A stretch of DNA of 64,000 nucleotides from Chitinophaga sedimenti (GTDB lineage Bacteria > Bacteroidota > Bacteroidia > Chitinophagales > Chitinophagaceae). The stretch spans positions 5,394,001-5,458,000 of the forward strand of contig NZ_JAKUKA010000001.1 of the NCBI RefSeq assembly GCF_023156195.1, given 5' to 3'. Positions 1 to 8,218 of the stretch are shown piece by piece. The notes below the pieces were generated by a model. The model was not told where the DNA came from and searched no databases. It saw nothing but the letters and a program-made list of their open reading frames with translations. Position numbers and translations under genes: made by a program. Every line of letters begins with the position of its first letter. The stretch's first letter is position 1.

Positions 1-2
1 TA

Positions 3-494
3 AAAGGTAAGCCTACGACCATTTTCGCTAATAACCCGATTGATGAACCGGGCGATAAAGAGGCGATTTCGAAATTGTCCGCTTACCTCGATGAAAAAGG
101 CATTCACCCGACGATCTTTATTCACCGCGGTCACAGTTACCACGTAAACACCACGCTTGACAACCTGCAAAGCACCGCACGCATTGTAGTGCTGGGGTCC
201 TGCGGTGGTTATCATAACCTGGCGGTGGTGCTGGAGAAAGCGCCGGAAGCACATATCATTTCCTCTAAACAGGTAGGTACGCGCTGGGTGAACGAGCCGA
301 TTATCCGCAGCCTGGAAGACCAGGTACGTGCGGGTAAAAATGTGGACTGGGTGAACATGTGGGCTTCCCTCAGCAAGAAATTTGCCGGCGATGCCCGTAA
401 CAAACCTTTGTTCGATGATTACGTGCCGCCGCATAAAAACCTGGGGGCCATTTTCATCAAGGCCTACCGGCAAATCATGAAAGATAACAAGTAA
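3..494 (+). CDS. C-terminal part of an unrecognised protein with caspase-like His/Cys motifs
   Basis: The reading frame is open to the left edge of the window, so only the last 163 codons are visible and the start lies outside. I do not recognise the family by name. Within the visible part a hydrophobic strand leads into HRGHSYH. About 25 residues later a second strand, ARIVVLGSCGGYHNL, ends in Ser-Cys-Gly-Gly. A strand-His-Gly-His followed by strand-x-Cys is the layout of clan CD (caspase, gingipain, CHAT) cysteine peptidases, so a peptidase-like C-terminal domain is possible. That is inference from two short motifs only. The gene is followed by a strong hairpin terminator, so it ends its transcript here. 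Confidence 0.6.
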   Translation, partial: KGKPTTIFANNPIDEPGDKEAISKLSAYLDEKGIHPTIFIHRGHSYHVNTTLDNLQSTARIVVLGSCGGYHNLAVVLEKAPEAHIISSKQVGTRWVNEPIIRSLEDQVRAGKNVDWVNMWASLSKKFAGDARNKPLFDDYVPPHKNLGAIFIKAYRQIMKDNK

Positions 495-499
495 CAATA

Positions 500-526
500 C
501 AAGGGGAGCGCATCGCGCTCCCCTTG
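500..526 (+). terminator. Hairpin terminator after the partial first gene
   Basis: The arms CAAGGGGAGCG (500-510) and CGCTCCCCTTG (516-526) are perfect complements around a five-base loop, starting six bases after the stop codon. There is no long T tract, only a short T-rich stretch further on. Confidence 0.6.
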
Positions 527-615
527 CCGTTTATACCAGCCAACACGCATTTTGCCCAAAAAGCAGTAGGTTTGTAAACCACTTTTTATTGTTGAATACG
601 TAATCTGAAGATAGC

Positions 616-2384
616 TTGGAGAATACTGCGGTTAAGAAGAAGGTTTTTGATTCTGGTTTGTTAAGGAGGGTATTTACATTCGCCCGCCCATACAGGCGTT
701 CATTTTACTTTTCGATGTTCCTGACGGTGTTGCTGGCGGTGTTATCGCCCGTGCGCCCTTACCTTATCCAGTTGTCGGTAGACAAATACATCGCCAACGA
801 CCTGATGCGCATGCTAGTGATCGTTACCGTTGTGCAGGTGGCGTTGTTGCTGGTGGAAACAGTCGTAAGGTTCTTCTTTTCGTATCTCACCAACTGGCTG
901 GGACAATCCGTGATCAAGGACATGCGCGTAGCGGTGTACAAAAAAGTGGTGCGGCTGGACCTGGCTTATTTCGATAAAACCCCGATTGGTACCCTTACTA
1001 CACGTACCATCAACGATATTGAGGCAATCAACGACATCTTTTCCGAGGGCATTATTTCCATCGTAGCCGATCTGCTGATGATCGTCGCCATCCTGGGCGT
1101 GATGTTTTACGAGGACTGGCGCTTAACGCTGATCAGTCTTTCCCCTTTCCCTGTGCTTATTTTCGCTACTTACATTTTTAAAGAAAGTGTGAACAAATCA
1201 TTTCACAGAGTGAGGAACGCGGTGTCGGCACTGAACGCTTTTGTGCAGGAACACCTGACGGGCATGGTGGTGGTACAGGCGTTTTCTGCGGAAAACCGGG
1301 AGTACGGTAAGTTTCGCACGATCAATAAAGATCACCGTAAGGCAAACGTAGACGCTATTTTCGCTTACTCCGTGTTTTTCCCGATTGTAGAGATCATCCT
1401 GGCTATTTCCTTGGGGTTAATGGTGTGGTGGGGCGCCAATAAGGTGCTGAACTTCGAGGTAACGCAGGGGGTGATGATCGCATTCATCATGTACCTGAAT
1501 ATGCTGTTCCGCCCTTTACGCATCCTGGCCGATAAATTTAATACCCTGCAAATGGGCATGGTGGCCAGCGAAAGGGTGTTTAAAGTGCTGGATAGCAACG
1601 AGTTTATTCCGGATAACGGAACGCAGACCGCGGAAAACATGAAGGGTGCGCTCACCTTTGACCATGTGTGGTTTGCCTATAAAGACGACCGGTACGTGTT
1701 AAAAGATATTCATTTTGATGTGCAGCCGGGGCAAACGGTGGCTATTGTAGGGCACACGGGTTCAGGGAAAACGACGATTATCAGTATCCTGAACAGGTTG
1801 TATGAAATACAGCAGGGGGCGATCCGGATTGATGGCATTCCCCTGCCGGATTATAAACTGGATGCCCTGCGCAGCCGTATAGGTGTGGTATTGCAGGATG
1901 TGTTCCTGTTTTCCGGTTCCATTTATGAAAATATTACCCTTCGTAACCCCGCTATCAGTCGCCAACAGGTAGAGGATGCCGCCAAACTGATAGGGGTGCA
2001 CGATTTTATCATGCAACTACCGGGTGGCTACGACTACCAGGTAATGGAGCGGGGAGTACCTTATCGCTGGGGCAGCGCCAGCTCATTTCGTTTATCCGTG
2101 CGCTGTTGTACGATCCGGCGATCCTGATCCTGGACGAGGCGACGTCTTCCGTGGATACCGAATCGGAAATGCTGATCCAGCATGCGATCGACAAGCTGAT
2201 TGCGGACCGTACAGCTATTGTGATTGCGCACCGGCTGTCTACCATCAGCAAGGCGGACAAAATTATCGTGCTGGATAAGGGCGAAATTAAAGAAATGGGT
2301 AACCATGATGAACTGTTGCAACTCGAAGGTTTTTATCATAAACTATATATGATGCAGTTCAAAAAGGAAGAAAGCGAGATTTAG
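616..2384 (+). CDS. ABC exporter, fused membrane and ATPase domains (MsbA/MdlB type); frameshifted
   Basis: This is a half-transporter that exports a lipid, peptide or drug-like substrate across the inner membrane as a dimer. An N-terminal six-helix ABC transmembrane domain (about residues 20-310) precedes an ATPase domain with Walker A GHTGSGKTT, signature LSLGQRQ, Walker B ILILDEATS and switch His in IAHRLST. The signature has Leu where most ABC proteins have Gly (LSGGQ). The frame breaks near 2060: after VMERG the sequence must move one base to continue as LSLGQRQLISF, so one base is missing. The restored length is about 589 aa, normal for the family. The only in-frame start is TTG at 616; an ATG may have been lost. 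Substrate unknown. Confidence 0.85.
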
Positions 2385-2586
2385 CGCAGTCAGGACCCCG
2401 AATAATAGGTGAATTTGCCGTTAAACATCATATGTAAAAATTGCACATGTTTCTAACTAGGAAATCGATCGTAAAAACTGATTTTAATCAGCTTGATTTT
2501 CCGGGTTAAACATTTGATATTTACAGAATTACAGCAGTATGCCCCTTTTTTTTTATAAGCTGGGTTTAAAATGATCTAAAATCGCA

Positions 2587-2594
2587 TATCTTTG
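2587..2594 (+). promoter_or_regulatory. Bacteroidota -7 box (TATCTTTG) for the ATP synthase operon
   Basis: TATCTTTG fits the TAnnTTTG consensus of the Bacteroidota primary sigma factor and lies 19 bases before the atpB start. No clear TTTG -33 box is present at the usual distance. The rest of the gap 2385-2613 is AT-rich and contains no gene that I can see. Confidence 0.5.
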
Positions 2595-2613
2595 CGCAAA
2601 ATTTCAGAAAGCG

Positions 2614-3792
2614 GTGATTTCTTTTATCAAGTCCAAATATACTCTGGTAGCCCTTATAGTGGCATTTTGCATGGCAGGAGCGTCCCCCGTTCTGGCCCAA
2701 CATTCGTCACATGATACGACTACCGCGCATGCAGAAGCTTTGGCGAGCGAGCCAGGCCATGATGCGCATGAAGGAAAGAAAGGTTTTGACGCCAAAGAAG
2801 TGATTCTCGGTCACGTAAAAGATGCCCACGACTGGCATTTTTTCAGCATCGGCGATTTCCACGCGACTATTCCGTTGCCTGTAATTATTTATCACCCTGA
2901 ACGTGGTTTCACCTCGTTCAGCTCCAGCAAATTCGAACATGGCCATGCCACTTACGAAGGTTACCGCCTGCTGGACGACCACTATATACATGAGCATCAC
3001 CTGGATGCTTCCCAATACTCAGCTGGTAAAATCATTGAAGTAGACGCCCAGGGCGTTCCTACCGGTGCTAAAATCCAGGACTGGTCCATGACCAAAAACA
3101 TTACTGCCATGCTGATCGCCACGCTGTTGCTGGTGTTCCTGATGGTAGGTGTGGCGAACGCTTACAAGACACGCGGTGTGAAATCTGCTCCTAAGGGTTT
3201 CCAGAGCCTGGTTGAGCCGGTGATCATCTTTATCCGTGACGAGGTAGCTTTACCGAATATTCCCGGTCCCCGTGGCGAGCGTTTCACTCCCTTTATTCTG
3301 ACTATTTTCTTCTTTGTATTAATTAATAACCTGTTTGGCCTGCTGCCCGGTTCTGCGAACGTAACCGGCAACATCGCGGTAACTGCTGCGCTGGCGCTGT
3401 TCAGCTTCATCGCTACCTGCTGGGCTTCAAACAAACATTACTGGGGGCATATCGTGAATCCGCCGGTACCTTCCTGGGTGAAGCCCATTCTTGCGCCGGT
3501 GGAGCTGATTGGTGTGTTTACTAAGCCGATCTCCCTCATGATCAGGTTGTTCGCAAACATCCTGGCTGGTCACATCATCATCCTGAGCATTATCTCTTTG
3601 ATTTTCATTTTTGGTGCGCTGAACAGATATGCGGGTTACGGTTTCATGCCGATCTCGATCGCCTTTAACCTGGTGATGATGATGCTGGAATTGCTGGTAG
3701 CATTTATCCAGGCGTTCATCTTCGCTAACCTCACAGCGGTGTTTGTAGGCCAGGCTATGGAAGGTGCACACCACGAAGAGCATCATCACTAA
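2614..3792 (+). CDS. atpB: ATP synthase F0 subunit a
   Basis: Subunit a forms the proton half-channels next to the c-ring. The protein has 392 residues, long for the family because of an N-terminal export signal (residues 1-28, ending SPVLAQ) and a His-rich periplasmic extension, as is usual in Bacteroidota. The C-terminal half holds the transmembrane helices, including the conserved Arg in LMIRLFANILAGH and the helix FIQAFIFANLTAVF. The tail is His-rich (HHEEHHH). The start is GTG at 2614; the signal peptide begins immediately after it. It is the first gene of atpBEFHA. The frame is intact. Confidence 0.95.
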   Translation: MISFIKSKYTLVALIVAFCMAGASPVLAQHSSHDTTTAHAEALASEPGHDAHEGKKGFDAKEVILGHVKDAHDWHFFSIGDFHATIPLPVIIYHPERGFTSFSSSKFEHGHATYEGYRLLDDHYIHEHHLDASQYSAGKIIEVDAQGVPTGAKIQDWSMTKNITAMLIATLLLVFLMVGVANAYKTRGVKSAPKGFQSLVEPVIIFIRDEVALPNIPGPRGERFTPFILTIFFFVLINNLFGLLPGSANVTGNIAVTAALALFSFIATCWASNKHYWGHIVNPPVPSWVKPILAPVELIGVFTKPISLMIRLFANILAGHIIILSIISLIFIFGALNRYAGYGFMPISIAFNLVMMMLELLVAFIQAFIFANLTAVFVGQAMEGAHHEEHHH

Positions 3793-3830
3793 TTACGAAC
3801 ATTTTTAATTCACAAATACATAAATCAATT

Positions 3831-4091
3831 ATGGCACTTTTAACTGTTTTATTACAGGCGGCTGAACAAGCGTCTGGCCTGGCGAAAGCTGGTGGCGCTG
3901 TAGGCGCTGGTATCGCTGCAATCGCTGCAGGTATTGGCGTAGGTAACATCGGTAAAAGCGCGCTGGAAAGCATCGCTCGTCAACCAGAAGCTGCAAACGA
4001 CATCCGTGCAAACATGATCCTGGCTGCGGCGCTGGTAGAGGGTGTTGCCCTGTTCGGCGTTATCGCGGGTCTGCTGGCGGTTGTACTGTAA
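3831..4091 (+). CDS. atpE: ATP synthase F0 subunit c
   Basis: This is the 86-residue rotor-ring subunit with two hydrophobic helices joined by the polar loop ARQPEA (residues 49-54). The ion-carrying carboxylate is Glu70 in VEGVALFG. The residues around it lack the Ser/Thr-Tyr ligands of sodium-binding c-rings, so proton coupling is expected. The first helix is Gly/Ala-rich (AGGAVGAGIAAIAAGIGVG), which allows tight ring packing. It lies 38 bases after atpB and 90 bases before atpF. The frame is intact. Confidence 0.96.
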   Translation: MALLTVLLQAAEQASGLAKAGGAVGAGIAAIAAGIGVGNIGKSALESIARQPEAANDIRANMILAAALVEGVALFGVIAGLLAVVL

Positions 4092-4181
4092 GAACAATCT
4101 TAATTACTGCATCCTGCGCAGAGGGCAAGGGATGCAGTAATTGTCTTATGATCAAAGTAAATTTCTAAATATAAACAGCAC

Positions 4182-4676
4182 ATGGATATCTTAATTCCTG
4201 CGTTAGGCCTCTTTACCTTTTCATTTGTCATTTTTGGCATCCTTTATCTCATCCTGAAGAAGTTTGCATGGAAGCCCATCCTGGGTGCCCTGAAAGAAAG
4301 GGAAACTTCCATTGCTGATTCCATTGCTTCCGCTGAACGCGTGAAGGACGAAATGGCGCAGATGAAAGCTGAGCACGAACACGTGCTGGCTGAGGCAAAA
4401 GCCGAGCGGAGCAAGATCCTGAAAGAAGCGAAAGAAGCGAAAGATCAGATCATCAGCGAAGCCAAAGCGCAAGCACAGGCGGAAGCGAAAAAGATCATCA
4501 CCGAAGCTTATAACGCTATCGAAAACCAGAAACTGGCAGCCCTTACCGATGTAAAAAACCAGGTGGGTAAACTGGCGGTTGAAGTAGCGGAGAAAGTACT
4601 GCGCAAAGAACTGGGCGCCCAGGCAGCACAGGAAGCTTACATCAAAGAGCTGGCAGGAGACATTAAACTGAACTAA
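4182..4676 (+). CDS. atpF: ATP synthase F0 subunit b
   Basis: Subunit b is the peripheral stalk that holds F1 against F0. The 164-residue protein has one N-terminal membrane helix (about residues 5-27). After it comes a long charged coiled coil rich in Ala, Glu and Lys (about 35-130), with repeated AKAE/KEAKEA patterns. It follows atpE in the operon and precedes atpH. The frame is intact. Confidence 0.94.
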   Translation: MDILIPALGLFTFSFVIFGILYLILKKFAWKPILGALKERETSIADSIASAERVKDEMAQMKAEHEHVLAEAKAERSKILKEAKEAKDQIISEAKAQAQAEAKKIITEAYNAIENQKLAALTDVKNQVGKLAVEVAEKVLRKELGAQAAQEAYIKELAGDIKLN

Positions 4677-4697
4677 TTCTTAGCAGAATACAACAAT

Positions 4698-5257
4698 ATG
4701 CAAAATCCCCGCTTAGCATCCAGGTACGCGAAATCATTAGTGGACCTGGCCGTTGAAAAAATGAACTGGATGCAGTGCATACCGATATGCAACTGTTGAA
4801 AGCGATCTTCAAAAGCAACCCAGATGTGGTGGCTTTGCTGAACAGCCCTATTATCAAAGCTGATAAAAAGGCGAAGATCCTTACGGCGGTGCTGGAGGGT
4901 AAAATCAGCGGTATCACTGCAAGTTTTGTAAATCTGATCACGCTTAAAGGAAGGGAAGCCGCCCTGCCGCAGGTAGCCGTAGAAGTGATTAAGCAGTACA
5001 ATGTAATCAAAAACATCACTACTGTAAAAATTACCACAGCTGTTCCCGTTGCTGCAGAAACGCTGGATGCCATCCGCACAAAAGCGGAACAGAGCGCAGG
5101 CCGCAAGGTTACCATGGAAACCAGTGTAAACCCCGAACTGATCGGCGGCTTTATGTTGGAAACAGGCGACCAGCTGTTCGATGCTTCTATTCTGCGTGAT
5201 CTGAATGATATCAAAAAGCAATTTTTGTCGAACATTTACGTGTCCGATATCCGATAA
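4698..5257 (+). CDS. atpH: ATP synthase F1 subunit delta; one frameshift
   Basis: Subunit delta joins the peripheral stalk to the top of F1. The start at ATG 4698 gives MQNPRLASRYAKSLVDLAVEK, a typical delta N-terminus. The frame is then lost in the A-run 4756-4761 (six A where seven are needed) and resumes as NELDAVHTDMQLL through to the stop at 5257. With one A restored the protein has 186 residues, as expected for the family. An intact delta subunit is needed for ATP synthase, so this is read as an assembly error. It sits 21 bases after atpF and 87 bases before atpA. Confidence 0.92.
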
Positions 5258-5344
5258 AATTTTTACAACAGTCGCTGCGTAGCCGCAAGCTGTTGTCGTT
5301 ATTTTAGTTAATCTTAACAACGACGTTTTTTAAAGTTTATAATT

Positions 5345-6922
5345 ATGGTAGGTATTAAACCCGATGAAATTTCGGCGATATTACGCCAGCAACTGAGCAA
5401 CTTCAACGCCTCTGCGGAGCTGGAAGAAGTAGGATCAGTGCTGCAAGTGGGTGATGGTATTGCCCGCGTGTACGGATTAAACAATGTTCGCGCCGGCGAA
5501 CTGGTTGAATTTGAAAATGGCGTAAAAGCCATCGCACTGAACCTGGAGGAAGATAACGTGGGTGTGGTATTGATGGGTGATCAGGGCGATATCAGGGAAG
5601 GCGCGAAAGTGCGTCGTACCGGCCAGATCGCATCCATCAAAGTGGGCGAAGGTCTGGTAGGTCGTGTGATCAACACCCTCGGTCAGCCGATCGATGGTAA
5701 AGGTCCTATCACAGGCGAACTGTACGAAATGCCTATCGAACGTAAAGCTCCTGGTGTAATCTACCGCGAGCCCGTTAAAGAACCGCTGCAGACCGGTATC
5801 AAAGCGATCGACGCGATGATTCCCATCGGCCGTGGCCAGCGTGAGCTGGTGATCGGTGACCGTCAGATCGGTAAAACCGCGATCTGTATCGACACGATCA
5901 TTAACCAGAAAGAATTCTACGACGCAGGTAAACCTGTATACTGTATATATGTTGCGATTGGTCAGAAAGCTTCTACCATTGCAGGCGTTATGAAAACCCT
6001 GCAGGAAAATGGTGCAATGGCTTACACTACCATCGTAGCAGCATCTGCCGCTGATCCGGCGCCTCTCCAGTTCTATGCTCCGCTTTCCGGCGCTGCGATC
6101 GGTGAGTTCTTCCGTGATACCGGCCGTCCTGCCCTGATCGTATATGATGACCTGTCTAAACAGGCCGTTGCTTACCGTGAGGTGTCCCTGCTGCTCCGTC
6201 GTCCTCCCGGCCGCGAAGCATATCCACGGTGACGTATTCTACCTGCACAGCCGTTTGCTCGAGCGCGCTGCGAAAATCATTGCTAAAGATGAAATCGCAC
6301 GTGAAATGAACGACTGCCCGGATTCCATCAAACACACGGTAAAAGGTGGTGGTTCCCTGACAGCGTTGCCGATCATCGAAACGCAGGCTGGTGACGTATC
6401 TGCTTACATCCCGACGAACGTGATCTCCATCACCGATGGTCAGATCTTCCGGAGTCGAACCTGTTCAACTCCGGTGTACGTCCTGCGATCAACGTAGGTA
6501 TCTCTGTAAGCCGCGTAGGTGGTAACGCACAGATCAAATCCATGAAAAAAGTATCTGGTACCCTGAAACTGGACCAGGCACAATACCGTGAAATGGAAGC
6601 GTTCTCTAAATTCGGTGGTGACCTCGATGCTGCAACCAAATCCATCCTGGACCGTGGTGCACGTAACGTGGAAATCCTGAAACAGGCGCAGTTCAGCCCT
6701 TTCACCGTGGAAAAACAAGTAGCGATCATTTTCCTGGGTACACAAGGTTTGCTGCGTGAAGTGCCTTTGAAAAATGTTAAAGCATTCGAAGAAGCCTTCC
6801 TGCACGAGATGGAAGTTCGCCTGCCGGACGTGCTGGCTGCCTTCAAAAAAGGTGGTCTCGAAAAAGCCGACACTGATCGTATGGTGGCCCTGGCTAACGA
6901 GCTGAAACCAAGATTTGCTTAG
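5345..6922 (+). CDS. atpA: ATP synthase F1 subunit alpha; two frameshifts
   Basis: This is the non-catalytic nucleotide-binding subunit of F1. It shows the N-terminal beta-barrel, the P-loop GDRQIGKTA, LLLRRPPGREA and SVSRVGGNAQ. There are two breaks. Near 6224 TATCCACGGTGAC has one extra base; removing it gives AYPGDVFYLHSR. Near 6450 TTCCGGAGTC lacks one base; CCTGG gives the universal IFLESNLFNSG. Both repairs restore CCWGG. After repair the length is 525 aa, as expected. A terminator follows 22 bases after the stop. In many Bacteroidota atpG comes next, but here it does not. Confidence 0.95.
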
Positions 6923-6943
6923 TTTTTAAGTAATTCAATATAA

Positions 6944-6975
6944 AAAACGCTCCCGTCGCGAGATGGGAGCGTTTT
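6944..6975 (+). terminator. Terminator closing the ATP synthase operon
   Basis: The arms AAAACGCTCCC (6944-6954) and GGGAGCGTTTT (6965-6975) flank a ten-base loop and are followed by CTTTTAG. The A/T tails allow it to work in both directions, between convergent atpA and the minus-strand gene ending at 6979. Confidence 0.85.
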
Positions 6976-6978
6976 CTT

Positions 6979-7497
6979 TTAGTTCTTTTCGCTTTCCTGT
7001 ACGGACTTTTGTGAGTCCATCAACTGCTGAAGGTCCTTTGCCATCAGCGTCCAGTCCTCCGCCGTACCCTGCGGCTTTTGGCCAGTTACTTTCTCTTCTA
7101 TCTTTTTTCCATTTTGATAATAGTAACGGCCTTCGTAAGAATTAACGGGATGCGCTTCATCCAGCTGCTGTTTCTTTTCATCATAAGGAAACGTTTTTTC
7201 CACCTCGTACACGAAGATGAGTTTTCCATTTTGAAGATAGTATTCCGTTACCACGATCTTGTTGGAATACCCGATCCAGCTGGTCATTTTTTTAAGTTGA
7301 TTCTTTTTATACAACCCGGTGAGCGAGCCGCCACGATCCGTCATTTCTTCGAGGTAAGATTCATTGTCGAGCCGCACCTGTTGATAACCCGTGTCGCTGT
7401 TAATGGCGGTAACGGCTTTGCGGATTTCAGGAACTTGTGCGAAGGCGGCGATGGGTAGAAGGCTGCATAAGAGCAGGAGGTATTTCAATGTTTTCAT
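6979..7497 (-). CDS. Exported protein of unknown function, related to its neighbour
   Basis: The 172-residue protein starts with a Sec signal peptide (MKTLKYLLLLCSLLPIAAFA, followed by QVPEI). This is why the ATG at 7497 is preferred over an upstream codon. I do not recognise a named family. The mature part contains short charged beta-type segments (LTGLYKKNQLKKM, SNKIVVTEYYLQNGKLIFVYEVE), followed by YYYQNGKKIEEKV. The gene upstream on the same strand (7565-8089) has the same order of segments, so the two look like paralogues. No adjacent gene suggests a role. Confidence 0.7.
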   Translation of the reverse strand: MKTLKYLLLLCSLLPIAAFAQVPEIRKAVTAINSDTGYQQVRLDNESYLEEMTDRGGSLTGLYKKNQLKKMTSWIGYSNKIVVTEYYLQNGKLIFVYEVEKTFPYDEKKQQLDEAHPVNSYEGRYYYQNGKKIEEKVTGQKPQGTAEDWTLMAKDLQQLMDSQKSVQESEKN

Positions 7498-7564
7498 GGG
7501 TTTGATGAGCGGGTTAACTTTTTGCCGCTGTTGCAATTTAAGGGAGAATCGTTAAAAGATGATG

Positions 7565-8089
7565 TTATGATCCGCGCTTATAAATTTCCGTTAACCAGTC
7601 GTAATAGGGTTGGGCCTGTTGTTTAAGTGTTTTCAACGTAAACGGAATCACACCCAACCTGCCCTTTGTTTCTTCACGCAGTATTTTGCCTGAAGGTTGC
7701 AGCCAGGTGTGATGAACGAGTAGCTCGCTATTATCTTTCTGCCGGGTAAATATTTGTTCTACAAAAATCAGGTCTTGTGAGTAGCGGCGATAGTTGAAGT
7801 AAAAGACCGTATGTTCGATTTTGTTGATGTGATCACAGCGAACCATGATCTTTTTCAATTGACCATCGATAAATATACCTGTCATTCTCGTTTCCCCGGT
7901 ATCCGTTACTGCGCTAATGGTAGTGGCGTCTTTCGCTTCGTTGATCGCCTTCGTTTTTGCCTGAATAGTTTCTACCGACGCGTTATTTAAATAAAAAAAC
8001 GCCACGAGTGAGAGCAGGAGGAATATAAATAATAGGGCGATCAACATGGATACAAATATAATAATGTAGTTATGTGATTTCATCAACAT
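7565..8089 (-). CDS. Membrane-anchored protein of unknown function, paralogue of the gene at 6979-7497
   Basis: The protein has 174 residues with one strong N-terminal membrane helix (about residues 8-34) and the rest outside or periplasmic. The segments MTGIFIDGQLKKIMV, HINKIEHTVFYFN and DLIFVEQIF line up with LTGLYKKNQLKKM, SNKIVVTEYYL and LIFVYEVE of the neighbour. The anchor differs: an uncleaved helix here, a cleavable signal there. The start could be ATG 8089 or ATG 8083. Function unknown. Confidence 0.65.
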   Translation of the reverse strand: MLMKSHNYIIIFVSMLIALLFIFLLLSLVAFFYLNNASVETIQAKTKAINEAKDATTISAVTDTGETRMTGIFIDGQLKKIMVRCDHINKIEHTVFYFNYRRYSQDLIFVEQIFTRQKDNSELLVHHTWLQPSGKILREETKGRLGVIPFTLKTLKQQAQPYYDWLTEIYKRGS

Positions 8090-8164
8090 AAAAAATATAA
8101 ATAAATTTTCAGTCTGATTATCACCGTTTTGTATTTAAGTTCCATTATTCTGTTTGTTTAGTAG

Positions 8165-8196
8165 TTTGGTTTATAAAATAAACCAGTTTATATTTG
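8165..8196 (+). promoter_or_regulatory. Promoter of the TonB receptor operon with an embedded palindrome
   Basis: TTTG (8165-8168), a 20-base spacer and TATATTTG (8189-8196) match both boxes of the Bacteroidota vegetative promoter. This is the best two-box match in the window. It lies 22 bases before the start codon at 8219. The spacer region holds a perfect inverted repeat, TGGTTTAT-AAA-ATAAACCA (8167-8185), overlapping the -33 box. A protein bound there would block RNA polymerase, so it is a likely repressor operator. Confidence 0.7.
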
Positions 8197-8218
8197 ACTC
8201 ATCAAACAACAACTGTTT

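Noticed and set aside
5345..6922. Programmed ribosomal frameshifting in atpA
   Set aside because: The two breaks need opposite corrections, lack slippery heptamers and lie at CCWGG sites like many other breaks in the window, so sequence error is far more likely.
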